From: Gammaproteobacteria bacterium
GTDB lineage: Bacteria > Pseudomonadota > Gammaproteobacteria > Pseudomonadales > Azotimanducaceae_A
NCBI GenBank assembly: GCA_012960755.1
Contig: DUAT01000088.1
Coordinates: 45,473 to 109,472, forward strand
Length of the DNA: 64,000 nt
Direction: 5' to 3'
A model generated the notes under the pieces. The model was not told the origin of the DNA, ran no database searches, and saw only the letters and a list, made by a program, of their open reading frames with translations. Both the position numbers and the translations under genes were made by a program. Of the stretch, positions 29,845 through 38,754 are shown piece by piece. How positions within the stretch are numbered: position 1 is the stretch's first letter; every line of letters starts with the position of its first letter.

Positions 29845-30783
29845 ATCAACAAAGATATAAAAATAGCCGTCATCAATGGTGGAGACTCAGCAGAGGCTGA
29901 GGTGTCCAGGGTATCAGCCCAGGGTGTTATAAAAGCTCTGGAGGCGAACTACAAGCAGGTTCTCAATGTGGAACTGGATCAGAATATAACCAGCCAGCTT
30001 TCGCAATTTAGCCCGGATGTCGTTTTCCCCGTATTGCATGGACCTCCAGGCGAAGACGGCACCTTACAGGGCTTTCTGGAGATCCTCGGTTACCGCTATG
30101 TCGGCAGCGATGTTCATTCGAGTTCGGCTGCCATGGACAAGGTGCTCGCAAAACTCATATTCCGTGAAGCAAACCTGCCACTGGCAAAACAAGTCGTGAT
30201 CGCTCGACAGGACGATCCAGCCTCCTCCGTTGGCAAAATCGTCAGCGAGTTGGGTTCTTATGTGGTGGTGAAACCGGTGTCCCAGGGAAGTGCCGTGGGT
30301 GTAACACTGGTCAACAACCAGAACGAGCTGGAAAAGGCCCTGACGTTAGCCGCTACTCTCGATGACTACTTACTGGTGGAAGAACGTATCGAGGGCAAAG
30401 AAATCACCGTCGGCATTATAGACACTGATGACGGTCCGGCGGCTTTCCCGGTAATCGACATCGTGACAGCTGAAGATGCCTGGTACGACTTCGAACATCG
30501 TTATACCAAAGGCCTCAGTGAACACATCATCCCGGCGGATTTATCAAAAGAACAGACCCGGCGGTTACAACAAATCGCAATCGAGGCACACGTTTGCCTT
30601 GGCTGCCGGGATTTGTCCCGGGCCGATTTTATTGTTCCGGACAGTGAGCATGAAATTCTCCTGGAAGTAAATACACTTCCCGGCATGACACCAACCAGCC
30701 TGTACCCGGATGGGGCGCTGACCTATGGCCTGGATTTTGAGGCGTTAGTCAGCTGCCTGGTGGAACGGGCTGCGCTTCGCTGA
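29845..30783 (+). CDS. ddl: D-alanine--D-alanine ligase, no canonical start codon
   Basis: An ATP-grasp ligase making D-Ala-D-Ala for peptidoglycan. Family sequence runs from KIAVINGGDSAEAEVS (from 29860) through FPVLHGPPGEDGT, YVGSDVHSSSAAMDK, VVKPVSQGSAVGV, EERIEGKEITVGI and LLEVNTLPGMT. The first normal start, GTG 29902, would remove the GGxSAE loop including the Glu equivalent to catalytic Glu15 of DdlB. The frame is open back to 29749 but holds no ATG, GTG, TTG or CTG before 29902. ATC 29845 has GTGAG six bases upstream and would give a family-like N-terminus (M)NKDIKIAV of 312 residues; ATA 29857 is another option. A mutated start or sequence error is possible. The stop abuts that of amtB. 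Confidence 0.85.
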   Translation: MNKDIKIAVINGGDSAEAEVSRVSAQGVIKALEANYKQVLNVELDQNITSQLSQFSPDVVFPVLHGPPGEDGTLQGFLEILGYRYVGSDVHSSSAAMDKVLAKLIFREANLPLAKQVVIARQDDPASSVGKIVSELGSYVVVKPVSQGSAVGVTLVNNQNELEKALTLAATLDDYLLVEERIEGKEITVGIIDTDDGPAAFPVIDIVTAEDAWYDFEHRYTKGLSEHIIPADLSKEQTRRLQQIAIEAHVCLGCRDLSRADFIVPDSEHEILLEVNTLPGMTPTSLYPDGALTYGLDFEALVSCLVERAALR

Positions 30784-32076
30784 TTATTGATCGTAGCCAC
30801 GCTCATTGTGCTGATTAATATCCAGACCTTCGGTTTCATCATCGGCAGTCACCCTCAAACCCAGAACCGCATCCACTGCTTTCAGGATTACGAAGGTGGC
30901 GATCGCCGTATAAATACCCACCGACAAGACACCGGTGACCTGGACCAGCAATTGCGAGCCCATATCCATGCCTTCGTTGTACCCCTGCCCACTAAATACG
31001 CCGAGGCTGGCACTGGCAAATACCGCGACTAAAATAGTCCCCAGTGCGCCGCCAACACCGTGCACGGGGAACACATCCAGAGAATCATCGATCTTTAGTT
31101 TTAATTTCATAAAGTTCGTTGCGTTAAAGCAAACAAAGCCTGCGAGAATGCCAATCATCAATCCACCCGCAGGACCAACAAACCCGGAAGCCGGAGTAAT
31201 CGTCCCCAGCCCGGCGACCATGCCGGTGACCGCTCCTAGGGCACTGGGCTTACCAAACTTGACCCACTCGCAGATCATCCAGGTCATTGCACCTGCAGAC
31301 GCCGACATATGAGTGACTAACATCGCCATGCCTGCATCCCCATTGGCCGCCAGGGCACTACCGGCATTGAACCCAAACCAGCCGACCCAAAGCATTCCGG
31401 CACCAGTGATTGCCATTGTCATGTTGTGCGGCGGCATAGCTGTATGCGGAAATCCCTTCCGCTGACCCATGACCAGGGCGCACACCAGTGCCGAAACACC
31501 CGCGGTAATATGAACAACGGTGCCGCCTGCAAAATCAAGCAACCCCATGTTACCTAACCAGCCACCACCCCAAACCCAATGAGTTACCGGACCGTAGACA
31601 ACAACAACCCAGATGCTGCTAAATAGCAGCATCGAGGAGAAACGCATTCTTTCAGCGAAAGCACCGACGATCAACGCAGGTGTAATGATTGCAAACGTTA
31701 GCTGGAACATTGCAAAAACACTTTCCGGAATGTCACCCGACATGGAATCTTCGTGGAGATTCGCCATAAAAAAGTTGGAGGTTCCACCGATCAAGTCATT
31801 ACCTTCAGAGAAGGCGAGCGAATACACACCAACGATCCAAAGAATAGACACGACACAAGTAATTGCAAAACACTGCATCAGGATACTCAGTACGTTCTTA
31901 ACACGCACCAGCCCACCATAGAACAACGACAACCCCGGGATTGTCATAAACAGCACCAGCGCAGTAGAAGTGAGTATCCACGATGTGTTACCTGAGCTGA
32001 GATCGGCTGCCAGAGCAGACTCACCGGTAAGTGCTAGAGCCATCAGGATCGTAAGCCTGGACATTACATTTTTCAT
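30784..32076 (-). CDS. amtB: Ammonium transporter
   Basis: Amt/Rh-family inner-membrane channel for ammonium uptake, 430 residues. A cleavable signal (MSRLTILMALALTGESALA) is followed by about eleven helices. Hallmarks are IPGLSLFYGGLVRVKNVLS, the phenylalanine/histidine pore region, GGTVVHITAGVSALVCAL (first pore His) and PVHGVGGALGTI (second pore His). The C-terminal cytoplasmic tail is short. The partner PII gene glnK, normally upstream in an operon with amtB, is not present in the 347 bases before it. Confidence 0.97.
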   Translation of the reverse strand: MKNVMSRLTILMALALTGESALAADLSSGNTSWILTSTALVLFMTIPGLSLFYGGLVRVKNVLSILMQCFAITCVVSILWIVGVYSLAFSEGNDLIGGTSNFFMANLHEDSMSGDIPESVFAMFQLTFAIITPALIVGAFAERMRFSSMLLFSSIWVVVVYGPVTHWVWGGGWLGNMGLLDFAGGTVVHITAGVSALVCALVMGQRKGFPHTAMPPHNMTMAITGAGMLWVGWFGFNAGSALAANGDAGMAMLVTHMSASAGAMTWMICEWVKFGKPSALGAVTGMVAGLGTITPASGFVGPAGGLMIGILAGFVCFNATNFMKLKLKIDDSLDVFPVHGVGGALGTILVAVFASASLGVFSGQGYNEGMDMGSQLLVQVTGVLSVGIYTAIATFVILKAVDAVLGLRVTADDETEGLDINQHNERGYDQ

Positions 32077-32423
32077 TATTGTTTTCCCCTTTCATCGGAA
32101 TCGCAGTGTGAAAATAGTGTACTCAACTAGCTTTTGCCCCACAATAAACCGTACCCACTGATTTCGCGCTAATTTGGTGCGGCAGCGTTCGAACCCGTCA
32201 GTGATAACTAACATTGTTATACCCAGTCAACCTAAAAAACCCCTAAGTTAGGTCGATAAGTTCATTCACATCACGCCCCCGGTAGTTTAATAATAGGGTT
32301 CGCCAACTGAATGCAAAGATGGTTAAGAAAATGGATACTGCTTCGACTATTGCTGTGTGGATAGCGTGGTACGAATAGCCGCATCCAGGAACAGTTATTG
32401 GTTCGAGAAGGAGTTTTTCCTTT
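32077..32423. other. Divergent intergenic region between amtB and rmf
   Basis: The region must contain the promoters of amtB (minus) and rmf (plus). I found no sigma-54 site of the TGGCAC-N5-TTGCA type in the amtB direction. A possible -10-like TAATAAT lies near 32289 in the rmf direction with no clear -35. GTTCGAACCC at 32187-32196 resembles a tRNA T-loop but has no tRNA around it. Confidence 0.4.
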
Positions 32424-32627
32424 ATGAGAAGGCAAAAAAGAGATAAGAGCGACCGCGCTTACACTCGCGGCTATCAAATGGGCGTTCATGGAAAGTCAAA
32501 AGAACTCTGCCCCTATCACGACATTGACGCACGCCAGGCCTGGCTGAGTGGCTGGAGAACGGGTAGAGAGGACAACTGGGATGGTTACATCGGTACCGCT
32601 GGGGTTGGACGGTCCCCATCCGGGTAG
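32424..32627 (+). CDS. rmf: Ribosome modulation factor
   Basis: A small basic protein that converts 70S ribosomes to inactive 100S dimers in stationary phase. The 67 residues include the family core RAYTRGYQMGVHGKSKELCP and QAWLSGWRTGREDNWDGY. A GGAG ribosome site lies 10 bases before the ATG. It is followed by a tight terminator and is convergent with pyrD, an order also seen in Pseudomonas. Confidence 0.95.
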   Translation: MRRQKRDKSDRAYTRGYQMGVHGKSKELCPYHDIDARQAWLSGWRTGREDNWDGYIGTAGVGRSPSG

Positions 32628-32645
32628 CATAAATGCTCAATTCAT

Positions 32646-32668
32646 AGGCTCCTATTCTGGAGCCTTTT
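32646..32668 (+). terminator. Rho-independent terminator of rmf
   Basis: AGGCTCC-TATTC-type loop-GGAGCCT forms a 7-bp stem with a 6-base loop, followed by a short T-run. It begins 19 bases after the rmf stop, and its T-run reaches the pyrD stop codon at 32667. Confidence 0.8.
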
Positions 32669-33686
32669 ACCTGTGTTTAATTGCCAACGCACTTTCCGTT
32701 ATCAAATCTGGCCCTGCGTATATAAACCCGGTATAGATTTGCACCAGATCCGCGCCCAAGCGTATTTTCTCTGCAGCATCGTCTCCTGACATAATACCGC
32801 CTACACCGATAACTGCCATTTTCTTATTTACGTCTGCTGCAACCAGGCCCAGGACATGATTACTCTGATTTCGCAACGGATCACCACTCAGGCCACCGGT
32901 TTCATCGGAATATTTTTCACCCACCACGGCGCTTCTGGAAACTGTGGTGTTGCTAACGATGACCCCGTCGAGCTCGAACTCCAGTAAATGATGAATCACC
33001 TGGTGTATTTCATCGTCGTCCATATCCGGTGCGATTTTTACCAACAGGGGAACATTCCTGGCATATTTTAGCTTGAGTTCCTGGTGCACTTTCTTCAACC
33101 CCTCCAGCAACCTGGACAATTCTTCACCGTGTTGCAATGAACGCAATCCCTGGGTATTGGGTGAGGATATATTGAGGACAACGTAGGAGGCTTGTTTGTA
33201 TACCTTTCGTAAACAGATGATGTAATCATCCAGTGTCGATTCGAGCGGAGTATCGGCGTTCTTTCCAATATTAATACCCAGCACGCCGCTAAATTTAGAG
33301 CGTCGAATGCGCTTCATCATGGCATCCACGCCTTCGTTGTTAAATCCCATTCGATTGATAAGCGCTTTGCGACTTTTGAGCCTAAATAACCTGGGTTTAG
33401 GATTGCCGGGCTGAGGTCTGGGTGTGACTGAACCGACTTCGAGAAAACCAAATCCTAACGATGCCAACCCTTCGATACACCTCGCATCTTTGTCTAAGCC
33501 AGCAGCCAACCCCACCCGGTTCGGAAATTTGATACCCATCACCTCCACCGGATCACTCACCATTTCCCGGGCAATCAAGGGTGTCAGCTTTAGCTGCTGC
33601 ATGAGACCAATAGATTCTAAAGACAGATGGTGTGAGGTTTCAGTCGGGAGAAGAAACAGCAGATCCTGGAGTGTTTTGTATTTCAT
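32667..33686 (-). CDS. pyrD: Dihydroorotate dehydrogenase (quinone), class 2
   Basis: Fourth step of UMP synthesis: oxidises dihydroorotate with FMN and passes electrons to quinone at the inner membrane. The N-terminal helical segment (LQDLLFLLPTETSHH) aligns position by position with the membrane-associating start of E. coli PyrD when ATG 33686 is used, so I prefer it over the ATG at 33704. FMN/substrate motifs include GLAAGLDKDARCIEGL, NRMGFNNEGVD, NISSPNT with the catalytic Ser (class 2), VSNTTVSR and GVGGIMSG. The length of 339 residues is normal. Confidence 0.97.
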   Translation of the reverse strand: MKYKTLQDLLFLLPTETSHHLSLESIGLMQQLKLTPLIAREMVSDPVEVMGIKFPNRVGLAAGLDKDARCIEGLASLGFGFLEVGSVTPRPQPGNPKPRLFRLKSRKALINRMGFNNEGVDAMMKRIRRSKFSGVLGINIGKNADTPLESTLDDYIICLRKVYKQASYVVLNISSPNTQGLRSLQHGEELSRLLEGLKKVHQELKLKYARNVPLLVKIAPDMDDDEIHQVIHHLLEFELDGVIVSNTTVSRSAVVGEKYSDETGGLSGDPLRNQSNHVLGLVAADVNKKMAVIGVGGIMSGDDAAEKIRLGADLVQIYTGFIYAGPDLITESALAIKHR

Positions 33687-33695
33687 TGATCGCGG

Positions 33696-33725
33696 ATTAT
33701 ACACATATCCAATAACTGCAGTTAT
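33696..33725 (-). promoter_or_regulatory. Candidate pyrD promoter with 14-bp palindrome
   Basis: On the minus strand TATAAT (33701-33696) lies 9 bases before the pyrD ATG, implying a nearly leaderless transcript. A perfect palindrome ATAACTGCAGTTAT (33712-33725) covers where the -35 should be, and no TTGACA-like hexamer is present. This looks like an operator overlapping a promoter. The inner 10 bases, AACTGCAGTT, recur upstream of the xdhC-like gene. Confidence 0.5.
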
Positions 33726-33768
33726 GCGAGGGACCTTTATTCAAATACGAATGTAGCGTTCTAACCTG

Positions 33769-36700
33769 TCAGAATTTCTTGCTGGCGCCCTGGCTGGACT
33801 GGGCCAAATCCAGCAGCTCCCGAATGCCGACGGTAAACACTGCAGAATCCAGCACATTGGACAATTTCATTTGTGATTGTAACTTCATCCAGCGATCAAC
33901 CTGAACCTGGTGTTCTTCTACCCACCTTGTGATCACTGCACTTGTAGAGCTTTTGTTTGGGTTAGCCGCAACAATCCCCAGACTCAGGGCAGCCTGCTGC
34001 CAGTTCAAATCATCCTGCAATGTCTCCCTTGCCAATGCCTGCCACTCGCTTGATGGTTCATATTCGTGGATTTTTCGACTGAACCAATTCAGTTGCAAGG
34101 CTTCGCCCAGTTCGAAGTAAATTTCAGCGATCCGTTGTGTGCTACAACCTGTTCGTGCCTTCACCTCAACAATTCCCATGGCCGAATATAAGTGGTGGGT
34201 TGCGGCAACAAAATTCGACAAGGCCAGCGGTACACCTGCCGCGTGAAAGCTATCTCGTTTTTCTGCCCAGTTCTCCAGTTCACTTCCGGCCAATAGATGT
34301 TCCCAGTTTCCGATTAACATCTCCTGGGTTTGCCTGAATTCGGGCGTTTCTTTTCCCAACTGCAAAGCTCGACGCCGATTTCTGATCAGCCACCGGGTCA
34401 CCCTGCGGATGAGTCGGATCACATCCATCATCATCTTCTTCTGCACCTGATGATCAACCTGGTAATCAAGCTGGCAGATTTCATCCCAGCGTGCCGGTAA
34501 ATCAAACACATCCCGGGCAACCACATAAGCCCGTGCCACCCTTTCTGTGTCCGCTCCGGTCGACTCCGTCATCCTTTTTACAAAATTTATTCCCATAAAG
34601 TTCACCATGCCATTGGTTAGCTGGGTAGCAACCAGTTCGCGACGTAGGCGGTGCTGTTTAAGCTCGGGGCCATATTTCTTTATGAGGATAGGGGGGAATG
34701 CCGCCAACATCTCCTGACTGATGTAGGCATCATCAACGAGGGCAGATGTGACCAATTCCTCTTTCACCGCACTCTTGACATAACTGGTTAAGACGGAAAT
34801 TTCCGGGAGCGTTAGAAACTGTCCCCGGGACCTGCGTTCCTGTAGCTCCTCTTCGTCCGGTAAAAACTCCAGCTGGCGATTCAATTTACCCTGATCCTCC
34901 AGGGTGTGCAGCAATTGAGAATACTCTGTCGCCCGCTTCTCGGCCTGGTAACCCATCAAATCAACCGCCTGAGCTTGTCGATAGTTGTTTTCCAGTACAA
35001 TGCCTGACACTTCATTAGTCATGCGTCGCAACAAAGACTTACGGTTGCCTGGCATCAGCTCACCTCTCTCCACCAGCTGATTCAGGAGTATTTTTATATT
35101 CACCTCGGCATCTGAACAGTTCACGCCACCTGCATTGTCGATGAAATCCGTGAAACAGGTTCCACCTTTTAGACAAAAGTCCACTCTGGCTAGCTGGGTC
35201 AGGCCCAGATTTCCTCCTTCACCGATAACCTGACAATTCAGGTCACTGGCGTTGACTCGAATATTGTCATTGGCCTTGTCAGCAACTTCCTGATGAGATT
35301 CTCGTCGACTTTTTACATAGGTGCCAATACCACCGTTCCAGAACAGATCCACTTTGGATTTGAGAATCAGGCTGATCAGCTGGTTCGGTGTTAACTGACT
35401 AGCGTTGATAGCAAACCTGTCGCTCATTTCCCGGGAAATGCGGATCGATTTCGCTGATCGGTCAAAGACACCACCCCCTGCTGAAATGAGTTTTTGGTCA
35501 TAGTCAGACCAGGAAGACTGGGGTAGATCAAAGAGGCGCTGCCGCTCTTTAAAGCAACGCCTGGTATCAGGTTCCGGATCAACAAAAATGTGCATATGAT
35601 TAAAAGCGGCAACCAGGCGAATATGATTGGAAAGCAACATTCCATTTCCAAAGACATCACCGGACATATCGCCCACACCAATAACAGTAAAGTCGGTTTT
35701 CTGTATATCCAGGTTGCGGTCACGAAAATGCTGCTGCACAGATTTCCAGGCTCCCCTGGCTGTAATTCCCATGGCCTTATGGTCGTAACCGACACTCCCA
35801 CCGGACGCAAATGCATCGCCCAGCCAGAAGCCATTGTCCGCAGATATTCCATTGGCGATATCGGAAAAAGTAGCTGTGCCCTTGTCTGCGGCGACAACCA
35901 GATAGTAGTCCTCATCGTCGTAACAGATGACGCTGGCCGGAGGTACAACCTTCCCCTTAACCAAATTGTCTGTCAAATCCAGTAAACTCTGGATGAAAAT
36001 TCTGTAACAGGCTATCCCCTCCTTCATTACCTCGTCTCGAGAGGCATGCTCGGGGATCTGTTTGGGAAGAAACCCGCCTTTCGCTCCCACCGGAACAATG
36101 ACGGAGTTTTTTACCTGCTGAGCTTTGACGAGGCCCAGAATCTCTGTGCGATAATCCTCGGTTCGATCCGACCAGCGCAAGCCACCCCTGGCAATTTTCC
36201 CGTACCGAAGATGGACACCTTCAATTCGCGGAGAATAGACAAAAATCTCAAACGCCGGACAGGGTTTGGGCATCTCGGTAATAAGACCTGGCAGAAACTT
36301 GAAAGAAATATTTTCCTTAAACTCACCGTCTGCAGACAATTGGAAGTAGTTCGTTCGCTGGGTTGCCACAATCATCTCGACGAACCCTCGTAAAACCCGG
36401 TCGTCTGCAAGATTCACCACACTCTCGGCGATTTGTAAGAGTATTCTCTTTTCCAGACCTGCTGTTTTGTGCCGCTTCAGTTGCACTTCTTCGATAGGGC
36501 CCGGATCAAAGCGTTTTTCGAACAGGCCGTACAGCCGCCGGGTGATGTCCGGGTAACGGGTCACACAGTCGGCAATAAACTGCTGGCTGCTGCCATTTTG
36601 AAGCTGCCCATAATATCGAGCGTAAGCCCTGATCACAGAGACCTGCCGATGATCCAGGGTAGCGGTGGGTATCAGGCGATTAAAAGAATCATTCTCTCTT

Positions 36701-38487
36701 CCTCCTCGCCAGATTTCCATGAAGGCTGATTCGAAGATGGTTTTAAGAGAACCAATGCCTCCATCAGGGTGGGAAATCAGATCCAGCAGAAAATTGTGGA
36801 TCCAGATCGAGTCCCCATCTCGTTTAATCTCATAAGGATGTTGCTCAATTGTTTTTGCACCCAGATTTTCGAGAATGGGAATAACATCTGACAATGGCAG
36901 CGCTCCCCCGGCGTGGCAGACCTTAAAGTGTATGGCTGGTCCAGCCTTCTCATAGAGATTCAGCCCCAGGGGCTTATCGACGCTTAATTGCTCCATAAGG
37001 TAAATATCTTCCAGCGCGCTGGCCACAGAAAAATCCGCCTGGTAACCCGTCGGGAACGCAGTCTTATAGTGCTGAAACAGACTGATCGGATCCGCTCCTG
37101 TACGGCTTTCAATCATGAGGTGCTGTAAATCATCATTCCAGGAACGTGTTAGTGCAGTTATTTGTTGTTCAAGTAATTCCACGTCGACTTCCATGGGGTG
37201 TTCTATTCGCATCACAAAGTGTGTTCGGGTCAACGCAGATTCTGAAAAATACGTTGAAAACTCCGCGTCGTGCGCATGAAAAGCACGCGTGAGTACTTCC
37301 TGAATCTGGATTCGCAACGATGTGTTGTAGGTATCCTTCGGGACGTAAACGATGCAGTTGGCAAAATAATGGTCCTGGCGAAATAACACCCGTACGATTC
37401 TCCGTTCCTGTAATGTGAAGATATTCATCGCCAGTCGATGCAGGTCTTCACTGGTCGCAAAGAACAGTTCTTCCCGGGGCAGGAGTTCGAATATGCGAAT
37501 CAACTCCCTGCCACGGTGACTGGACTGAACAATTTCACCCCTGGCAAAGGAATCAATGATTTTCTGCCTCACTACCGGGATTTCGAATGGATTCTGGTTG
37601 TAGACCGTTGCAGTAAACAGACCGATAAATCGGCAGAGGCGGGTAACTTTACCTGCCTTTCGTTCACACACGGTGATGCTGTCGAGATAAACAGGCCGAT
37701 GAACCCGACTTTTAACGGGTAGTTTTTCTATATTTAACACGCCCTCAGGTATATTTACCGGTATACCGTCTGCAGACTTGTTAGGCTGAGCTAACCCAAG
37801 CCGGGAGCCACGAACAATCTTCAGGCCGCCTTCCTTTTTTGGCAGGAACTCTTCGCAACCCAGAAACGTAAAGTGGTCGTCACAGAACCACTTCAACAAT
37901 GCCATACTCTCAAGTACAGACGATTGAAGATCGGCTGTTTCACTACACGCCACCAGCCGCCCTCGCATCAGTGGAAAGTCCTCAACCACGCGGGATACAA
38001 GGTCCATAACTTCTGAAATGCTGGCTGTCAGGGTGGCGGGTGATATGGAAGTCTCGACTTCCATCCTGATCAGACTCTCATTGGCTTCCACCTCATCACT
38101 GATTGAGAGACTGCCTGACTTCCTCACCACGCCCATCAAACACTGGTGTACATCCAGCAGGACCAGGTCCGACTGATTGAGTTCGATTCGAATCGACTCC
38201 AGCAGGAATGGCTGATTGCTACTGGCCACTTCAATAACCAGATGGTTGCTAGCCGCTGGAACTATCCGGATCCGAGGTTCCAGCCCTTTAAACTTTTTGT
38301 AGAATTTCCAGCTGGATCGAACATTGTCCGTCACATCATCCCAGTGCCTCTGGTTGAGGACATTCAATGTGTGATCAGCAAAGAAATGACGCGCAAACTG
38401 CTGGATCGGATCGTCAATGCTGACTTCCAGCCGCCTGATTAATCCAGTCTGAAACTTCGCTTTGCTATCAACCTTGATAATCGCCAT
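33769..38487 (-). CDS. gdhB: NAD-specific glutamate dehydrogenase, large (180-kDa) type
   Basis: Catabolic deamination of glutamate to 2-oxoglutarate and ammonia. The 1572 residues fit the GDH180 class known from Pseudomonas and Streptomyces. A long N-terminal region with ACT-like segments precedes the catalytic core, which carries RYGKIARGGLRWSDR, TEILGLVKAQQVKNSVIVPVGAKGGF-type sequence (nucleotide and glutamate binding, with the GAKGG lysine), GVGDMSGDVFGNG and WNGGIGTYVK. A C-terminal helical domain completes it. The gene stands alone between pyrD and the moxR operon; an inverted repeat lies in its leader. Confidence 0.96.
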   Translation of the reverse strand: MAIIKVDSKAKFQTGLIRRLEVSIDDPIQQFARHFFADHTLNVLNQRHWDDVTDNVRSSWKFYKKFKGLEPRIRIVPAASNHLVIEVASSNQPFLLESIRIELNQSDLVLLDVHQCLMGVVRKSGSLSISDEVEANESLIRMEVETSISPATLTASISEVMDLVSRVVEDFPLMRGRLVACSETADLQSSVLESMALLKWFCDDHFTFLGCEEFLPKKEGGLKIVRGSRLGLAQPNKSADGIPVNIPEGVLNIEKLPVKSRVHRPVYLDSITVCERKAGKVTRLCRFIGLFTATVYNQNPFEIPVVRQKIIDSFARGEIVQSSHRGRELIRIFELLPREELFFATSEDLHRLAMNIFTLQERRIVRVLFRQDHYFANCIVYVPKDTYNTSLRIQIQEVLTRAFHAHDAEFSTYFSESALTRTHFVMRIEHPMEVDVELLEQQITALTRSWNDDLQHLMIESRTGADPISLFQHYKTAFPTGYQADFSVASALEDIYLMEQLSVDKPLGLNLYEKAGPAIHFKVCHAGGALPLSDVIPILENLGAKTIEQHPYEIKRDGDSIWIHNFLLDLISHPDGGIGSLKTIFESAFMEIWRGGRENDSFNRLIPTATLDHRQVSVIRAYARYYGQLQNGSSQQFIADCVTRYPDITRRLYGLFEKRFDPGPIEEVQLKRHKTAGLEKRILLQIAESVVNLADDRVLRGFVEMIVATQRTNYFQLSADGEFKENISFKFLPGLITEMPKPCPAFEIFVYSPRIEGVHLRYGKIARGGLRWSDRTEDYRTEILGLVKAQQVKNSVIVPVGAKGGFLPKQIPEHASRDEVMKEGIACYRIFIQSLLDLTDNLVKGKVVPPASVICYDDEDYYLVVAADKGTATFSDIANGISADNGFWLGDAFASGGSVGYDHKAMGITARGAWKSVQQHFRDRNLDIQKTDFTVIGVGDMSGDVFGNGMLLSNHIRLVAAFNHMHIFVDPEPDTRRCFKERQRLFDLPQSSWSDYDQKLISAGGGVFDRSAKSIRISREMSDRFAINASQLTPNQLISLILKSKVDLFWNGGIGTYVKSRRESHQEVADKANDNIRVNASDLNCQVIGEGGNLGLTQLARVDFCLKGGTCFTDFIDNAGGVNCSDAEVNIKILLNQLVERGELMPGNRKSLLRRMTNEVSGIVLENNYRQAQAVDLMGYQAEKRATEYSQLLHTLEDQGKLNRQLEFLPDEEELQERRSRGQFLTLPEISVLTSYVKSAVKEELVTSALVDDAYISQEMLAAFPPILIKKYGPELKQHRLRRELVATQLTNGMVNFMGINFVKRMTESTGADTERVARAYVVARDVFDLPARWDEICQLDYQVDHQVQKKMMMDVIRLIRRVTRWLIRNRRRALQLGKETPEFRQTQEMLIGNWEHLLAGSELENWAEKRDSFHAAGVPLALSNFVAATHHLYSAMGIVEVKARTGCSTQRIAEIYFELGEALQLNWFSRKIHEYEPSSEWQALARETLQDDLNWQQAALSLGIVAANPNKSSTSAVITRWVEEHQVQVDRWMKLQSQMKLSNVLDSAVFTVGIRELLDLAQSSQGASKKF

Positions 38488-38526
38488 TGAACTTCTTCAA
38501 TCATGAATAGGGTTACAAATCACCTG

Positions 38527-38545
38527 CAGCCGCTTTAAGCGGCTG
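38527..38545. repeat. Perfect inverted repeat in the gdhB leader
   Basis: CAGCCGCTT-T-AAGCGGCTG has 9-base arms around a single base and lies 40 bases before the gdhB ATG. As RNA it would form a 7-bp stem with a 5-base loop; no T-run follows. It could be an operator or a leader hairpin affecting gdhB expression. Confidence 0.45.
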
Positions 38546-38700
38546 AGTTTCCCTGGTTTAGAGTCCTGCACTAGCATTCCATTTGCTAAAAGTTTAGCCT
38601 ATGGCCCCAAAGAGCTCAAAGCCAACCGGAAGCTCACTAACTAACAATGTGAACAAGATCGAAAAGCCGTGGTCTATATTATCCATAGAACAACACGGCC

Positions 38701-38719
38701 GGAAACATTTCCGTATAAT
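38701..38719 (+). promoter_or_regulatory. Candidate promoter of the moxR-bat operon
   Basis: TATAAT at 38714-38719 lies 35 bases before the moxR ATG. It is preceded immediately by the dyad GGAAA-CA-TTTCC (38701-38712), which could be a regulator site. No good -35 hexamer is visible 16-18 bases upstream. Confidence 0.45.
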
Positions 38720-38754
38720 CTATTTAAAATCAACCATTTAGAAATAAGCGAACT

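Noticed and set aside
32187..32196. GTTCGAACCC resembling a tRNA T-loop
   Set aside because: No acceptor stem, anticodon arm or CCA end can be drawn around it on either strand.
32077..32200. Sigma-54 promoter for amtB
   Set aside because: No TGGCAC-N5-TTGCA-like sequence was found in the amtB direction; TTGGTGCGGCAG on the plus strand lacks the -12 element.
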